The notes under the pieces are model-generated. The model did not search any database and was not told the DNA's origin. It was given only the letters and a program-made list of their open reading frames with translations. Shown here piece by piece: positions 1-9,191 of a stretch of DNA of 64,000 bases. The DNA comes from Vicinamibacterales bacterium (GTDB lineage Bacteria; Acidobacteriota; Vicinamibacteria; Vicinamibacterales; Fen-181), in NCBI GenBank assembly GCA_036504215.1, contig DASXVO010000016.1:126001-190000 (forward strand), given 5' to 3'. Both the position numbers and the translations under genes were made by a program. The stretch's first letter is position 1. Each line of letters starts with the position of its first letter.

Positions 1-2
1 GC

Positions 3-467
3 GGTGACGACATGGCCGAGTACAACCTGATGGCCGACGCGATCCGCGAGATGTTCAAGACCGACTTTGCCGTGGAGAACCTGGGCGGCGTCAGGGCGCC
101 TCTCCTGCGCGGCGCGGTCACCCGGGGCGACTTGATCACGCTCGATCCGTTCAACAACACCGTGGTGCTCTTCAAGGCGACGGGACGTGAACTTCGGCAG
201 TTGCTCGAGCGCCACGCACCCGCGGTGTCCGGCATCCGCTACAGGCTCCAGAACCGGACGCTGGCCGAAGTGACCATTGGCGGCCGCCCGCTCGAGGACG
301 ACCGGACGTACACGGGCGTGACGAATTCCTACTTCGCAAGCGTCGCGCTGAAGGGAATCACCGTTCAGGACACCGGCAAGCCGCGCGTGGACACGCTGAT
401 CGAGTACGTCCGGCAGAAGGGGACGATTACGCCAGCCTACGACAGCCGCCGAATCGTCGTCCGGTAG
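3..467 (+). CDS. 5'-nucleotidase / UshA-family C-terminal domain, partial
   Basis: The reading frame is open at the left edge (codons before the ATG at 12 are sense), so only the last ~155 residues of a larger protein are present. The segment has the pattern of the 5'-nucleotidase C-terminal substrate-binding domain: MADAIRE near the domain start, then NLGGVRAPLLRG, a GDL..LDPFNN stretch and an ATGRELRQLLE helix. In this family the domain follows a calcineurin-like metallophosphatase domain and binds the nucleotide base; the enzymes are normally periplasmic or surface-exposed. The catalytic domain and signal peptide would lie left of the window. A strong hairpin directly follows the stop codon. 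Confidence 0.82.
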   Translation, partial: GDDMAEYNLMADAIREMFKTDFAVENLGGVRAPLLRGAVTRGDLITLDPFNNTVVLFKATGRELRQLLERHAPAVSGIRYRLQNRTLAEVTIGGRPLEDDRTYTGVTNSYFASVALKGITVQDTGKPRVDTLIEYVRQKGTITPAYDSRRIVVR

Positions 468-487
468 GGGGCCGCCGAGGCGGCCCC
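468..487 (+). terminator. Hairpin terminator after the nucleotidase gene
   Basis: A 9-bp GC-only inverted repeat (GGGGCCGCC / GGCGGCCCC) starts within the stop region and is followed by a C/T-rich tract (CCCCCCTTTCC). The tract is not a clean T-run, so this is a terminator-like hairpin rather than a canonical intrinsic terminator. Confidence 0.55.
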
Positions 488-488
488 G

Positions 489-623
489 CCCCCCTTTCCT
501 CCTTCATCCTTCCTCCTTCATCCTTCCTCCTTCCTCCTTCCGTCTTCATCCTTCCTTCTTCCGTCTTCCTCCTTCCTCCTTCATCCTTCATCCTTCCTTC
601 TTCCCCCTTCCTCCTTCATCCTT
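489..623. repeat. Degenerate polypyrimidine tandem repeat (CCTTCATCCTTCCTC type)
   Basis: About 130 bp consist almost only of C and T on the + strand, built from CCTTC, CCTCCTTC and CATCCTTC words in irregular order with occasional CCGTCTTC. The same word set recurs at 33036-33081 and 38162-38248, always pyrimidine-rich on the + strand. It fills the gap between the nucleotidase terminator and the transporter promoter region and has no coding potential. The purine strand carries repeated GGAGG and ATG words. Confidence 0.8.
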
Positions 624-702
624 GCCGTGGTAACGCGGTATGATCCCCGCGCTACCGAATCCCGCTACAGGCGAGCGACCTCGCCCGTTCCCAAGGAGTG
701 AT

Positions 703-2238
703 ATGTCCGGCGTTGTTGACACGCACGCCCCGGCCCGCAGCGGCTTCCCGTCCACGTTCTGGACGGCGAACGTCATGGAGTTGTTCGAGCGGGCCGCGTA
801 CTACGGCCTGAACTCCGTCCTGGCGATCTACCTGACGAGCAGCGTCGCGAGCGGAGGGTTGGGGGCCTCGGTTGAGGCAGTCGGCTTCCTGCAGGGCATC
901 GTCTACGCGGCGACCTACGTGCTGCCCATCCTGGGCGGCGCACTCGCCGACCGCTACGGCTACCGGCGGATGTTGCTCGTCGCGTTCTCGCTGCTCGCCA
1001 CGGGGTACTTTGCCGCCGGCAACATGTCGAGCTACGCGATGGTGTTCCTGGCGCTGCTCGTCATGGCCACGGGCTCCGGCCTGTTCAAGCCCATCATCTC
1101 CGGCACCATCGCCCGAACGACCGACGAAACCAACTCGGCGTTCGGATTCGGCATCTACTACTGGATGATCAACGTGGGCGCGTTCCTCGCGCCCTTGATC
1201 GTCTCGGTGCTGCGCGGATTCTCGTGGCGGTACGTCTTCATGGCGTCGTCGCTCTACACCGGCCTGATGTTGCTCCCGACGCTGTTCGTCTACAAGGACC
1301 CGCCGCGGCCGGAGAACAGCAAGAAACTGAGGGACGTGCTCGTTGGCGCCGTCGAGGTGCTGCGCGACGCGCGCTTCATGTTGATGATCGTCGTGTATTC
1401 GGGCTTCTGGATTCTCTACTTCCAGAACTTCGGGACGGTGCTCTACTACCTGCGCGATTTCGTGGACAGAGGGCCGGTCAGCGCGGCCCTCACCTCCTTC
1501 TTCCGGTCGATCGGGTTGTCCTGGACGTTCAGTTTCGACGCCGAGCACGTCACGGTCATCAACGCCGGCACGATCATCCTGCTCCAGGTCGTCGTCAGCC
1601 GCATCGTCAAGAACCGGCCGGCGCTCGGCACCATGGTCACGGGGATGCTGATTGGCGCGCTCGGGTTCGTGTGCCTGGCGGCCTCGCAGAACCCGTGGGT
1701 GTTCATCCTCGGCATCGCCGTGTTCTCGGTCGGCGAGATGACCGCCCACCCGAAGTACTACAGCTTCGTCGGCCTGGTCGCTCCTCCGGACCGCAAGGCC
1801 GTCTACATGGGCTACGCCTTCCTGTACGGCGTGTTCGGATCGCTGCTCGGCGCCAACATCGGGTCGTTCCTGTATGCGCGGCTGATGACGCCCGTGATCA
1901 ACTCGGCGATGGCACCGGCGCGGGCCCGCCTGTTCTGGCTTCTCTTCGCGGCATTGGACATCGTCGCGGCCGCAGGCCTGGTCGTGTTCTCCCGCAAGTT
2001 CGGCGAGGACACCCCGGCATCGCGACGGGGCGCATTGATCGCGATGAGGGTCGTGTACGTCGCGATCGGGCTGCTCGGACTCTACTTCCTCTATGCGGCG
2101 TACGGCTCGGCGCTGGCGCAGCAGGCCAAGAGCGGCGAATCGCTGCTCTTCCTGATGTTCGCCAACCGGACATCGATCCAGGCCCTCATCTTCCTCGCTC
2201 TCGGTGGCCTTGGTCTCATCATGAATCGCGCACGATAG
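703..2238 (+). CDS. POT/PTR-family proton-dependent oligopeptide transporter
   Basis: This 511-residue major facilitator protein matches the proton-coupled oligopeptide transporter (POT) family, which imports di- and tripeptides with protons across the inner membrane. Near the N-terminus (about residues 20-40) is the family signature ELFERAAYYG, the ExxERxxYYG motif linked to proton coupling. A GGALADRYGYRR loop between early helices is the MFS loop motif, and about 12-14 hydrophobic segments follow. An ATG at 640 would add 21 residues that look non-coding; the ATG at 703 has an AAGGAG ribosome-binding site at 693-698. A TATGAT hexamer at 639-644 could be its -10. Peptide import fits the many secreted peptidases nearby, notably the M16 peptidase gene 20 bp downstream in the same direction. 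Confidence 0.9.
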   Translation: MSGVVDTHAPARSGFPSTFWTANVMELFERAAYYGLNSVLAIYLTSSVASGGLGASVEAVGFLQGIVYAATYVLPILGGALADRYGYRRMLLVAFSLLATGYFAAGNMSSYAMVFLALLVMATGSGLFKPIISGTIARTTDETNSAFGFGIYYWMINVGAFLAPLIVSVLRGFSWRYVFMASSLYTGLMLLPTLFVYKDPPRPENSKKLRDVLVGAVEVLRDARFMLMIVVYSGFWILYFQNFGTVLYYLRDFVDRGPVSAALTSFFRSIGLSWTFSFDAEHVTVINAGTIILLQVVVSRIVKNRPALGTMVTGMLIGALGFVCLAASQNPWVFILGIAVFSVGEMTAHPKYYSFVGLVAPPDRKAVYMGYAFLYGVFGSLLGANIGSFLYARLMTPVINSAMAPARARLFWLLFAALDIVAAAGLVVFSRKFGEDTPASRRGALIAMRVVYVAIGLLGLYFLYAAYGSALAQQAKSGESLLFLMFANRTSIQALIFLALGGLGLIMNRAR

Positions 2239-2258
2239 CCGCGCGGGCAGGAGGTTCA

Positions 2259-5183
2259 ATGCGGCGATTCCACCTGTTTCTTGCGTTGCTCCTGGTCTGT
2301 GTGGCCACCTCGTTGTTCGCACAGGCCCAGCCGCCGGTGGCGGTGGCGCCAAAGGCGGCGCCCGACATCCTTCCCTTCAAGGCGACCGAGACCACGCTCG
2401 CCAACGGCTTGAAGATCATCGTCGTCCCGACGGGCTTCCCCAACATCGTTTCGGTGCAGATTCCGGTCCAGACCGGCTCGCGCAACGAGGTTGAGCCCGG
2501 GAAGTCGGGCTTTGCCCATTTCTTCGAGCACCTGATGTTCCGCGGCACGCCGACCTATCCGCCGGAGACGTACCAGCAGATCATGACCAGGGCGGGTGCG
2601 CGCGAGAACGCGGGCACGGGCGACGACGTGACGTCGTACTACTGCACGTTCTCGAAGGGCGACCTCGAGACCATGCTCAAGGTGTACGCGGACATGTTCC
2701 AGAACCTGGCCTACTCGGAAGCCGACTTCAAGACCGAGTCGCGCGCGATTCTGGGCGAGTACAACAAGAACAACGCGAATCCGCTCGCGCAACTCTTCGA
2801 GGTCCAGCGCGACAAGGCCTACTCCGTCCACCCCTACAAACACACGACGATGGGCTTTCTCAAGGACATCGAGGCGATGCCCACGCTGTACGAGTACTCG
2901 AAGGTCTTCTTCAACCGTTGGTACCGCCCACAGTTCACCACGCTCGTCGTGGCCGGCGACGTGGATCCCAAGGCGGTGGTGCCAATGGTCGAGAAGTACT
3001 GGGGCAAGTGGAAGGGCGGCTCCGCCACGCCGGTGCCCATTCCCCAGGAACCCGCGTCGAAGGGACCGATCTACGCGCACGTACCGTGGGCCACACCGAC
3101 GGTGCCCTGGGTCAGCGTCGGCTTCCGCGCCCCTGCGTTCTCCGACGCGGACAAGGACTACGCGGCGATGGACATGATCGCGGCGCTCTACTTTGGCAGC
3201 ACGTCCGATCTCTACAAGAAGCTGGTCGTCGCCGAGCAGAAAGTGGATGAATTCGGCGCCAACAACCCGGGCAACGTGGATCCCGGGCTGTTCACCGTCA
3301 TCGCGCGCGTGAAGAAGACGGAGGATGCAGTCTACGTGCGCGACGAGGTTCTCAAGACCATCGCGCGTGCCCGCACGGTACCGGTTACCGCGCGTCGCCT
3401 CGACGAGGCGAAGTCGGCGAATCGCTATGGCGTCACCCGAGGCCTCGACAGCACCGAACGGATTGCCGGCCTTCTGTCCAGTTTCGTCGCCTACAAGCGC
3501 TCGTACACCACGATCAACAACCTGTACCGCGTCTACGAGACGCTCACGCCGTCAGACCTGCAGAACGCCGCGCAGAAGTACTTCACCGATGCCGGCCTGA
3601 TCGTGACGACGCTGTCGAACGAGGCCCTCCCCACGCAAATGGCCGCACTGCCCCAACTGGCGTCGCTCTCTCCGGCGGCCGGTCACTCGGCCCCGCCAAC
3701 CACGCCGATCATCAGCCCCCGATCGCTGGCTGTCCCGACCGGCGTCGCGCCGATCGCCGACAGGAAACTCGTCCTGCAGAAATCGGTCACGCCGCAACTC
3801 GACATCAAGCTCCTCTTCGCGGTCGGATCTGCCCACGACCCGGCTGGCAAGGAAGGGCTGTCGGCACTTGCGGCCAGCATGATCGCCGACGCCGGTTCGA
3901 AGGCCCTCACCACCGATCAGATCAACGCGGTCCTCTACCCGATGGCCGGGTCGTTCGTCCGGCAGGTGGACAAGGAGATGACGACGTTCACGGGCGTCAT
4001 TCACCGTGACAACTGGCGAAAGTTCGTCAGCACGGTGCTGCCGCAGCTGCTCGAGCCGGGGTTCCGCGACGAGGACTTCAGGCGGATCAAGGAGACCCAG
4101 CTGAACGCGCTGACCGAGGACCTCCGATCGAACAATGAGGAAGAACTGGGCAAGGAACGGCTCCAGGCCAATATCTTCCGAGGTACCCCGTATGGTCACC
4201 CGGCGGTCGGCACGCTCGAAGGCATCAGGGCCATCACGATCGATGACGTGAAGACGTTCGTGAGGACCGCCTACACCCAGGCGAACCTCACCGTGGGGAT
4301 GAGCGGCAACCTGCCCGACGAACTGGTCGATCTCCTGAAACAACAGCTCGGACGGCTCCCGGCGGGCCATGCGCGGCCGCGGGTGGCCGTCGCCGGCGCG
4401 CGGCCATCCGGCATCGAGGTGGAGATCATCGAAAAGGACACGCGCAGCACGTCCATCTCGTTCGGTCTGCCCATCGCGGTGACGCGCGCGCATCCCGATT
4501 TTGCCGCGTTGTCGGTGGCCCGCGTGTGGCTTGGAGAGCACCGCGCGTCGAACGGCCGCCTCTATCAGCGGATCCGCGAGATCCGCGGGATGAACTATGG
4601 CGACTACGCCTACATCGAGGTGTTCCCGCGCGGGATGTTCCAGTTCGTCCCCGACCCCAACCTCGCTCGGCAGGCTCAGATCTTCGAACTCTGGATCCGC
4701 CCGGTCGTGCCCGAGAACGGCCATCTGGCGCTGCGCATCGCCATCCACGAGCTCGATGAACTCCTGACGAAGGGACTGACGCAGGCCGACTTCGAGGAGG
4801 CGCGGGACTACTTGATGAAGAGCGTCTTCGTCATGACCGCGCGCCAGGATGAGCAACTCGGCTACGCGCTCGACTCACTGTGGTACGGCACTGGCGAGTT
4901 CACCGAGAGCATGCGGAAGGCGCTGGCCGGCATGACGCTGGAGCAAGTCAACGCAGCGATTCGGAAGCACTGGTCGTCGAAAGATCTGTCGGTCGTGATC
5001 GTCACGAAGGACGCGGCCGGCCTCGAGCGGCGCCTTGTCACCGATGAGTTCTCGCCGATCCAGTACGACGGCCAGCGGCCCGCGTCTCTTCTCGAAGAGG
5101 ACAAGGTGATCGGGAGTCGCAAGCTCGGCATCGACCTGGCCCACGTCCGGATCACACCGGTGGCGGAGGTGTTCGCCAAGTAG
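2259..5183 (+). CDS. Secreted M16-family zinc metallopeptidase (two-domain)
   Basis: A 974-residue protein with an N-terminal signal peptide (residues 1 to ~22, ending FAQAQ) and two pitrilysin-type halves. The first half carries the inverted zinc motif HFFEH (H87-E90-H91) with a distal acidic segment (ESRAILGEYN) supplying the third ligand. The second half (about 500-970) lacks the motif and is the usual non-catalytic partner domain. M16 enzymes degrade small unfolded peptides in a clamshell chamber; this one is probably periplasmic. The frame is open far upstream over the transporter gene, but the ATG at 2259, with CAGGAGG at 2249-2255, gives the signal peptide. It lies 20 bp after the peptide transporter, so the two may be co-transcribed. 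Confidence 0.9.
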   Translation: MRRFHLFLALLLVCVATSLFAQAQPPVAVAPKAAPDILPFKATETTLANGLKIIVVPTGFPNIVSVQIPVQTGSRNEVEPGKSGFAHFFEHLMFRGTPTYPPETYQQIMTRAGARENAGTGDDVTSYYCTFSKGDLETMLKVYADMFQNLAYSEADFKTESRAILGEYNKNNANPLAQLFEVQRDKAYSVHPYKHTTMGFLKDIEAMPTLYEYSKVFFNRWYRPQFTTLVVAGDVDPKAVVPMVEKYWGKWKGGSATPVPIPQEPASKGPIYAHVPWATPTVPWVSVGFRAPAFSDADKDYAAMDMIAALYFGSTSDLYKKLVVAEQKVDEFGANNPGNVDPGLFTVIARVKKTEDAVYVRDEVLKTIARARTVPVTARRLDEAKSANRYGVTRGLDSTERIAGLLSSFVAYKRSYTTINNLYRVYETLTPSDLQNAAQKYFTDAGLIVTTLSNEALPTQMAALPQLASLSPAAGHSAPPTTPIISPRSLAVPTGVAPIADRKLVLQKSVTPQLDIKLLFAVGSAHDPAGKEGLSALAASMIADAGSKALTTDQINAVLYPMAGSFVRQVDKEMTTFTGVIHRDNWRKFVSTVLPQLLEPGFRDEDFRRIKETQLNALTEDLRSNNEEELGKERLQANIFRGTPYGHPAVGTLEGIRAITIDDVKTFVRTAYTQANLTVGMSGNLPDELVDLLKQQLGRLPAGHARPRVAVAGARPSGIEVEIIEKDTRSTSISFGLPIAVTRAHPDFAALSVARVWLGEHRASNGRLYQRIREIRGMNYGDYAYIEVFPRGMFQFVPDPNLARQAQIFELWIRPVVPENGHLALRIAIHELDELLTKGLTQADFEEARDYLMKSVFVMTARQDEQLGYALDSLWYGTGEFTESMRKALAGMTLEQVNAAIRKHWSSKDLSVVIVTKDAAGLERRLVTDEFSPIQYDGQRPASLLEEDKVIGSRKLGIDLAHVRITPVAEVFAK

Positions 5184-5219
5184 TCGGCACGGCTCTCATG
5201 AGCCGGCCCGGCGTGCCGA
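5184..5219 (+). terminator. Hairpin after the M16 peptidase gene
   Basis: An 8-bp inverted repeat (TCGGCACG / CGTGCCGA) begins one base after the stop codon; an inner CGGCTC / GAGCCG stem is an alternative fold. No T-run follows, so it may be a weak terminator or an mRNA 3'-end stabiliser. Confidence 0.4.
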
Positions 5220-5342
5220 TTACCGGTCTGGGTCGGGGTCGATCCTCCTGTGGTGCCCCACAATCCCGGCCTCAATCACCGGCGAGACCGCGCCCGGAGA
5301 CGGTGGGGCCCCGACGCCGCGTACGCGGCCCGTGAATAGACT

Positions 5343-5756
5343 ATGGCTAGAGTTCTCGTTGTCGATGACGAACCCCAGGTGCGCAGTGTTCTGGTCCAGA
5401 TGGTCGGAAAACTGGGACACAACGCCGTGACGGCCACCAACGGCAAGCACGCCCTCCAGCAGCTCGAGGCGATGCCCGTGGACCTCGTCATCATGGACCT
5501 GATCATGCCGGAGAGCGAGGGCATCGAGACAACCGCCATCGTCAAGCGTCGCTGGCCGGACGTGAAGATCCTCGCGATCTCGGGCGGCGGACGCCACGCG
5601 CCTGAACCCTACCTGGCCATGGCCGCGGCCCTGGGCGCTGACGCCACGCTGGCGAAACCCTTTGAATGTGCCGATCTGGCTGCGGCCATCCGTGAGCTGT
5701 TGGCTCCCGTGGCTGCCCCGTCGGCGCCTGCTTCCGGCACAGCAGACTGTTCTTGA
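5343..5756 (+). CDS. Stand-alone CheY-like response-regulator receiver protein
   Basis: The 137-residue protein is one receiver domain without an output domain. The acidic pair D8-D9, phosphoacceptor D52 (VIMDLIMP), the serine at 80 (LAISG) and K105 (LAKPF) are all present, so phosphorylation-driven switching is expected. A 15-residue Ala/Pro-rich tail follows the last helix. No histidine kinase is adjacent, so the partner is unknown. The ATG at 5343 has no strong ribosome-binding site. The stop codon lies 38 nt before the start chosen for the next gene. Confidence 0.92.
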   Translation: MARVLVVDDEPQVRSVLVQMVGKLGHNAVTATNGKHALQQLEAMPVDLVIMDLIMPESEGIETTAIVKRRWPDVKILAISGGGRHAPEPYLAMAAALGADATLAKPFECADLAAAIRELLAPVAAPSAPASGTADCS

Positions 5757-5782
5757 GTGACGAGGACCCGGTCATCGGGCGC

Positions 5783-5788
5783 TATACT
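5783..5788 (+). promoter_or_regulatory. -10-like TATACT placed 6 nt before the FAD dehydrogenase start
   Basis: TATACT lies exactly 6 nt upstream of the GTG at 5795, where transcription would begin at or next to the start codon. No Shine-Dalgarno sequence precedes this GTG. The same arrangement is seen before typA. No clear -35 is visible. Confidence 0.4.
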
Positions 5789-5794
5789 GCCTGC

Positions 5795-8692
5795 GTGTCG
5801 ACTTCCGAATCCCGGCTTCATCAGGACCTGATCGCCCTCCTCGGCCCCTCACGCGTCCTCACTCGGCCGATCGATCTCACTGCCTTCGCCTCCGACGCCA
5901 GCGTGTATCGACTGGTCCCGAAGGCCGTGATCCGTCCCGAGTCGATCGACCAGATCCGCGCGCTGTTCGAGGTGTGTCGGAGTCACCGCGTCCCGGTCAC
6001 GTTTCGCGCCGCCGGCACCAGCCTGTCCGGTCAGGCCGTCACCGAAGGTGTGCTCGCCGACCTCTCACGCGACTGGCGCAGTGTCGAGGTTCTCGACGGA
6101 GGTCGCCGCGTACGGGTCCAGCCGGGTGTCATTGGTGCCGCCGTGAACGCGCGCCTGCGACCGTTCGGGGCGAAGATCGGCCCAGACCCCGCCTCGATCC
6201 GCGCCTGCATGATGGGCGGCATCCTGGCGAACAACTCGAGCGGGATGTGCTGCGGCGTCGTTCAGAACGCGTATCACACGCTCGAATCGCTCGTCTTCGT
6301 GCTGCCGTCGGGAACGGTCGTTGACACCGCGGATCCGGCAGCGGATGACCGACTTCGGGAGTTCGAGCCGGCCCTCGCACAGGGCCTCCTGGACCTGAGG
6401 CAGACAATCGCCTCAGACCCCGCACTCACGGACCGCATCCGGCACAAGTACCTGACGAAGAACACGACCGGGTATTCGCTCAACGCGTTCCTCGACTTCG
6501 AGCGGCCGGTCGAGATCCTCAGGCATCTTCTCGTCGGCTCCGAGGGCACGCTCGCGTTCATCGCAAGCGCGGTGCTCCGCACCGTTGTCGATCGTCCCGT
6601 GAAATACACCGGGCTCCTGCTGTTTCCCACGATCCGGGACGCCTGCGCGGCGATCGTGCCGCTTCGCGACGCCGGTGCGGCCGCGATCGAGGTCATGGAT
6701 CGCGCCGCGCTGCGGTCGATCGAGCGGCAGCCGGGCGTTCCGCCGGGCATACCCGGCCTTCCCGCAGAGGCAGCCGGCCTCCTCGTGGAGTTCCAGGCCG
6801 AGCACGAGTCGGCGCGCGGGCAACTCGAATCCGCGGCGGCGGATGCAACACGGATCCTCGTGCTGCTCGAGCGCGCAACCTTCACGCACGATGCCGTCGA
6901 GCAGGCAGCGCTCTGGAAGGTGCGCCAGGGCATGTTCCCGTCAGTCGGCGCGACGCGGAGGCGTGGGACGGCCGTCATCATCGAAGATGTCGCGTTCCCA
7001 GTGGACCGCCTGGCAGACGCGGTCGTCGATCTGCAGGCGCTTTTGCGCCGCCACGGGTACGATGACGCCATCATCTTCGGCCACGCACGCGACGGCAACC
7101 TGCACTTCGTGTTGACGCAGTCGTTCAACGACCAGCCGGCGATCGATCAATACGCCCGCTTGATGGAGGACGTCGTCACGCTGGTGGTCCGACGGTACGA
7201 TGGTGCGCTCAAGGCCGAGCACGGTACGGGGCGCAACATCGCGCCCTTCGTCGAGACCGAGTGGGGCCCCGAGGCCTTCGGGATCATGCGCCGGCTCAAG
7301 GCGCTCGTCGATCCCGACAACGTGCTCAATCCCGGGGTCATCATCGCCGCGTCGTCGGACGCGCATCTTCTCCACCTGAAGTCGCTTCCGGACGTCGACG
7401 AGAGCGTGGACAAGTGCATCGAGTGCGGCTACTGCGAGTGGAGGTGCCCGAGCCGTGACCTCACGCTGACGCCACGGCAGCGCATCGTCGTGCTGCGCGA
7501 GCTGGAACGACTGAAAGACGATGAGGCCGGCGCCGAGACCCTTGCCGCCATCGCCATTGATGTCCCGTACGACTCGCTCGACACCTGCGCGGCCGACGGC
7601 CTGTGCGCGACGGAATGTCCCGTCGGGATCGACACCGGCTCGCTCACCAAGCAGCTTCGGACGGCGCACCACGTGCCGTTCGGCCACCGCGCGGCTGTCT
7701 GGGCCGCCGCGCACTTCTCCACCGTCGAGACGCTTGTCCGGTTCGGCCTGCGGGCGGGCACACTCGTGGAGCGTGTCGCCGGCACGCGCACACTCACCCT
7801 GCTCAGCCGGCTGCCGCGTTTGCTCCTGCGTCGAACCACGCCGCTCTGGCTGGCGCCCATGCCTGGCCCTGCGCACGGGCAACGACACAACCCGGGAGCG
7901 AACGATCGTGCAACGGCGGCGGCCGTCTATCTCCCGTCCTGCGTCTCGAGGACCATGGGGCCGCTGCCGGGCGAGCGGGCCGAGATGAGCCTGATCGAGG
8001 TGATGACCCGACTCGCGGCACGCGCCCAGGCGCCCATCTGGATCCCGGATGACGCTGAGGGGCACTGCTGCGGCGTCCCGTTCTCGTCGAAGGGCTACGT
8101 GCGCGCTCACCGGACAACCGTGAATCGAACGGTCAACGCGATGTGGCGCTGGACGGACGGGGGCCGCCTGCCGGTCGTGGTGGACACGAGCCCGTGCACG
8201 TTGGGCCTTCGCACCTGTCGGCCGGCTCTCACCGAGGAAAACCAGCGGTGCTTCGACCGGCTGACCATCCTGGACAGCATCGAATTCACCGCCGACACGC
8301 TGTTGCCTCGGCTGGAGACACACCGAACGCGCTCGCGCGTCGTCCTGCATCCCGTGTGCTCGGTCGTGAAGATGGGACTCTCGCCGGCGCTCGAGAAGAT
8401 CGCCAGGACCTGCGCCGATGACGTCGTGGTTCCGCTCGACGCCGGGTGCTGCGCCTTCGCCGGCGACCGTGGATGGCTCGTGCCCGAGTTGACCGCCAGC
8501 GCGACTCGCCGCGAGGCGGACGAGGTTCGCCAGGTCGTCGCCGATGGCCACTACTCGAGCAGCCGCACGTGTGAGATCGGCCTCACTCGGGCCACCGGAC
8601 ACGTGTACCATTCGTACCTGTACCTGCTCGAATGGGCGACACGGGAGCCTGCGAAACCGATCGACAGCGCACCTGCGCTACCGATACCATGA
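5795..8692 (+). CDS. FAD-linked D-2-hydroxyacid dehydrogenase with C-terminal Fe-S module (YdiJ/Dld-like)
   Basis: A large fusion (965 residues from the GTG at 5795). The N-terminal third is a PCMH-type FAD-binding domain (about 20-200; TFRAAGTSLSGQ and GGILANNSSGM motifs). It is followed by an FAD-oxidase C-terminal domain (about 240-510; FGHARDGNLHF, AEHGTGRNIAP). A ferredoxin-like [4Fe-4S] module follows, with C541-C544-C547-C551 and a second set C598-C604-C608. CCG-type cysteine-rich segments (CCGVPF, CCAFAGDRGW) end the protein. This is the YdiJ/glycolate-oxidase-like architecture, which oxidises D-2-hydroxyacids such as D-lactate or D-2-hydroxyglutarate and passes electrons to a membrane acceptor; the substrate cannot be read from sequence. 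A TTG at 5753 is an alternative start that overlaps the receiver gene. Confidence 0.85.
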   Translation: MSTSESRLHQDLIALLGPSRVLTRPIDLTAFASDASVYRLVPKAVIRPESIDQIRALFEVCRSHRVPVTFRAAGTSLSGQAVTEGVLADLSRDWRSVEVLDGGRRVRVQPGVIGAAVNARLRPFGAKIGPDPASIRACMMGGILANNSSGMCCGVVQNAYHTLESLVFVLPSGTVVDTADPAADDRLREFEPALAQGLLDLRQTIASDPALTDRIRHKYLTKNTTGYSLNAFLDFERPVEILRHLLVGSEGTLAFIASAVLRTVVDRPVKYTGLLLFPTIRDACAAIVPLRDAGAAAIEVMDRAALRSIERQPGVPPGIPGLPAEAAGLLVEFQAEHESARGQLESAAADATRILVLLERATFTHDAVEQAALWKVRQGMFPSVGATRRRGTAVIIEDVAFPVDRLADAVVDLQALLRRHGYDDAIIFGHARDGNLHFVLTQSFNDQPAIDQYARLMEDVVTLVVRRYDGALKAEHGTGRNIAPFVETEWGPEAFGIMRRLKALVDPDNVLNPGVIIAASSDAHLLHLKSLPDVDESVDKCIECGYCEWRCPSRDLTLTPRQRIVVLRELERLKDDEAGAETLAAIAIDVPYDSLDTCAADGLCATECPVGIDTGSLTKQLRTAHHVPFGHRAAVWAAAHFSTVETLVRFGLRAGTLVERVAGTRTLTLLSRLPRLLLRRTTPLWLAPMPGPAHGQRHNPGANDRATAAAVYLPSCVSRTMGPLPGERAEMSLIEVMTRLAARAQAPIWIPDDAEGHCCGVPFSSKGYVRAHRTTVNRTVNAMWRWTDGGRLPVVVDTSPCTLGLRTCRPALTEENQRCFDRLTILDSIEFTADTLLPRLETHRTRSRVVLHPVCSVVKMGLSPALEKIARTCADDVVVPLDAGCCAFAGDRGWLVPELTASATRREADEVRQVVADGHYSSSRTCEIGLTRATGHVYHSYLYLLEWATREPAKPIDSAPALPIP

Positions 8693-8714
8693 AGCGTTGT
8701 GAAGGGAGTAGCCG

Positions 8715-9152
8715 ATGAAGCGATCGTTGACGATCCTCGCCGTGGTGGTGGCCGTCGCCGGCCTCAATGCCAGCCAGGCGACGAAGGCGGGAGGCGCCAT
8801 GGACGAGAAGGTGATCACGACCCCGACGGGCCTGAAATACGTCGACCTCATGGTCGGCACCGGTGCCGAGGCGAAGAAGGGGCAGACCGTGCGGGTGCAC
8901 TACACGGGTTGGCTGACCGACGGCAAGAAGTTCGATTCCTCGGTTGATCGCAAACAGCCGTTCGAGTTCAATCTCGGTGGCGGACAGGTCATCGCTGGAT
9001 GGGACCAGGGTGTCGCCGGGATGAAGGTCGGTGGAAAACGAAAGCTGATCATCCCGCCCGCGCTCGGGTACGGCGCCCGCGGAGCCGGGGGAGGCTTGAT
9101 TCCGCCCAACGCCGAGTTGATCTTCGAAGTGGAATTGCTCGGAATCGTCTAG
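8715..9152 (+). CDS. FKBP-type peptidyl-prolyl cis-trans isomerase, exported
   Basis: A 145-residue protein with a signal-like N-terminus (residues 1-22) and one complete FKBP domain (about 35-145). The conserved pocket residues are present: [10 protein letters not shown] near 61-70, FD at 73-74, VIAGWDQG near 92-99, the YG turn near 119 and the [14 protein letters not shown] end strand. FKBPs catalyse proline isomerisation during folding of exported proteins. The ATG at 8715 follows an AGGGAG site at 8702-8707. It is close behind the dehydrogenase gene and ends at a strong bidirectional hairpin. Confidence 0.93.
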   Translation: MKRSLTILAVVVAVAGLNASQATKAGGAMDEKVITTPTGLKYVDLMVGTGAEAKKGQTVRVHYTGWLTDGKKFDSSVDRKQPFEFNLGGGQVIAGWDQGVAGMKVGGKRKLIIPPALGYGARGAGGGLIPPNAELIFEVELLGIV

Positions 9153-9159
9153 CGGCACA

Positions 9160-9187
9160 CCGGTCCCCGCCGCCAGGCGGGGACCGG
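9160..9187. terminator. Bidirectional hairpin terminator between fkp-type and PilZ genes
   Basis: A perfect 12-bp stem (CCGGTCCCCGCC / GGCGGGGACCGG) with a GCCA loop sits between two convergent genes. There is no T-run on either side. The position and stem strength support a shared terminator. Confidence 0.65.
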
Positions 9188-9191
9188 CACC

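Noticed and set aside
652-2352. 566-codon frame on the - strand across the POT transporter gene
   Set aside because: It is Arg/His/Glu-rich with no recognisable motif and mirrors the GC-biased third codon positions of the transporter gene opposite.
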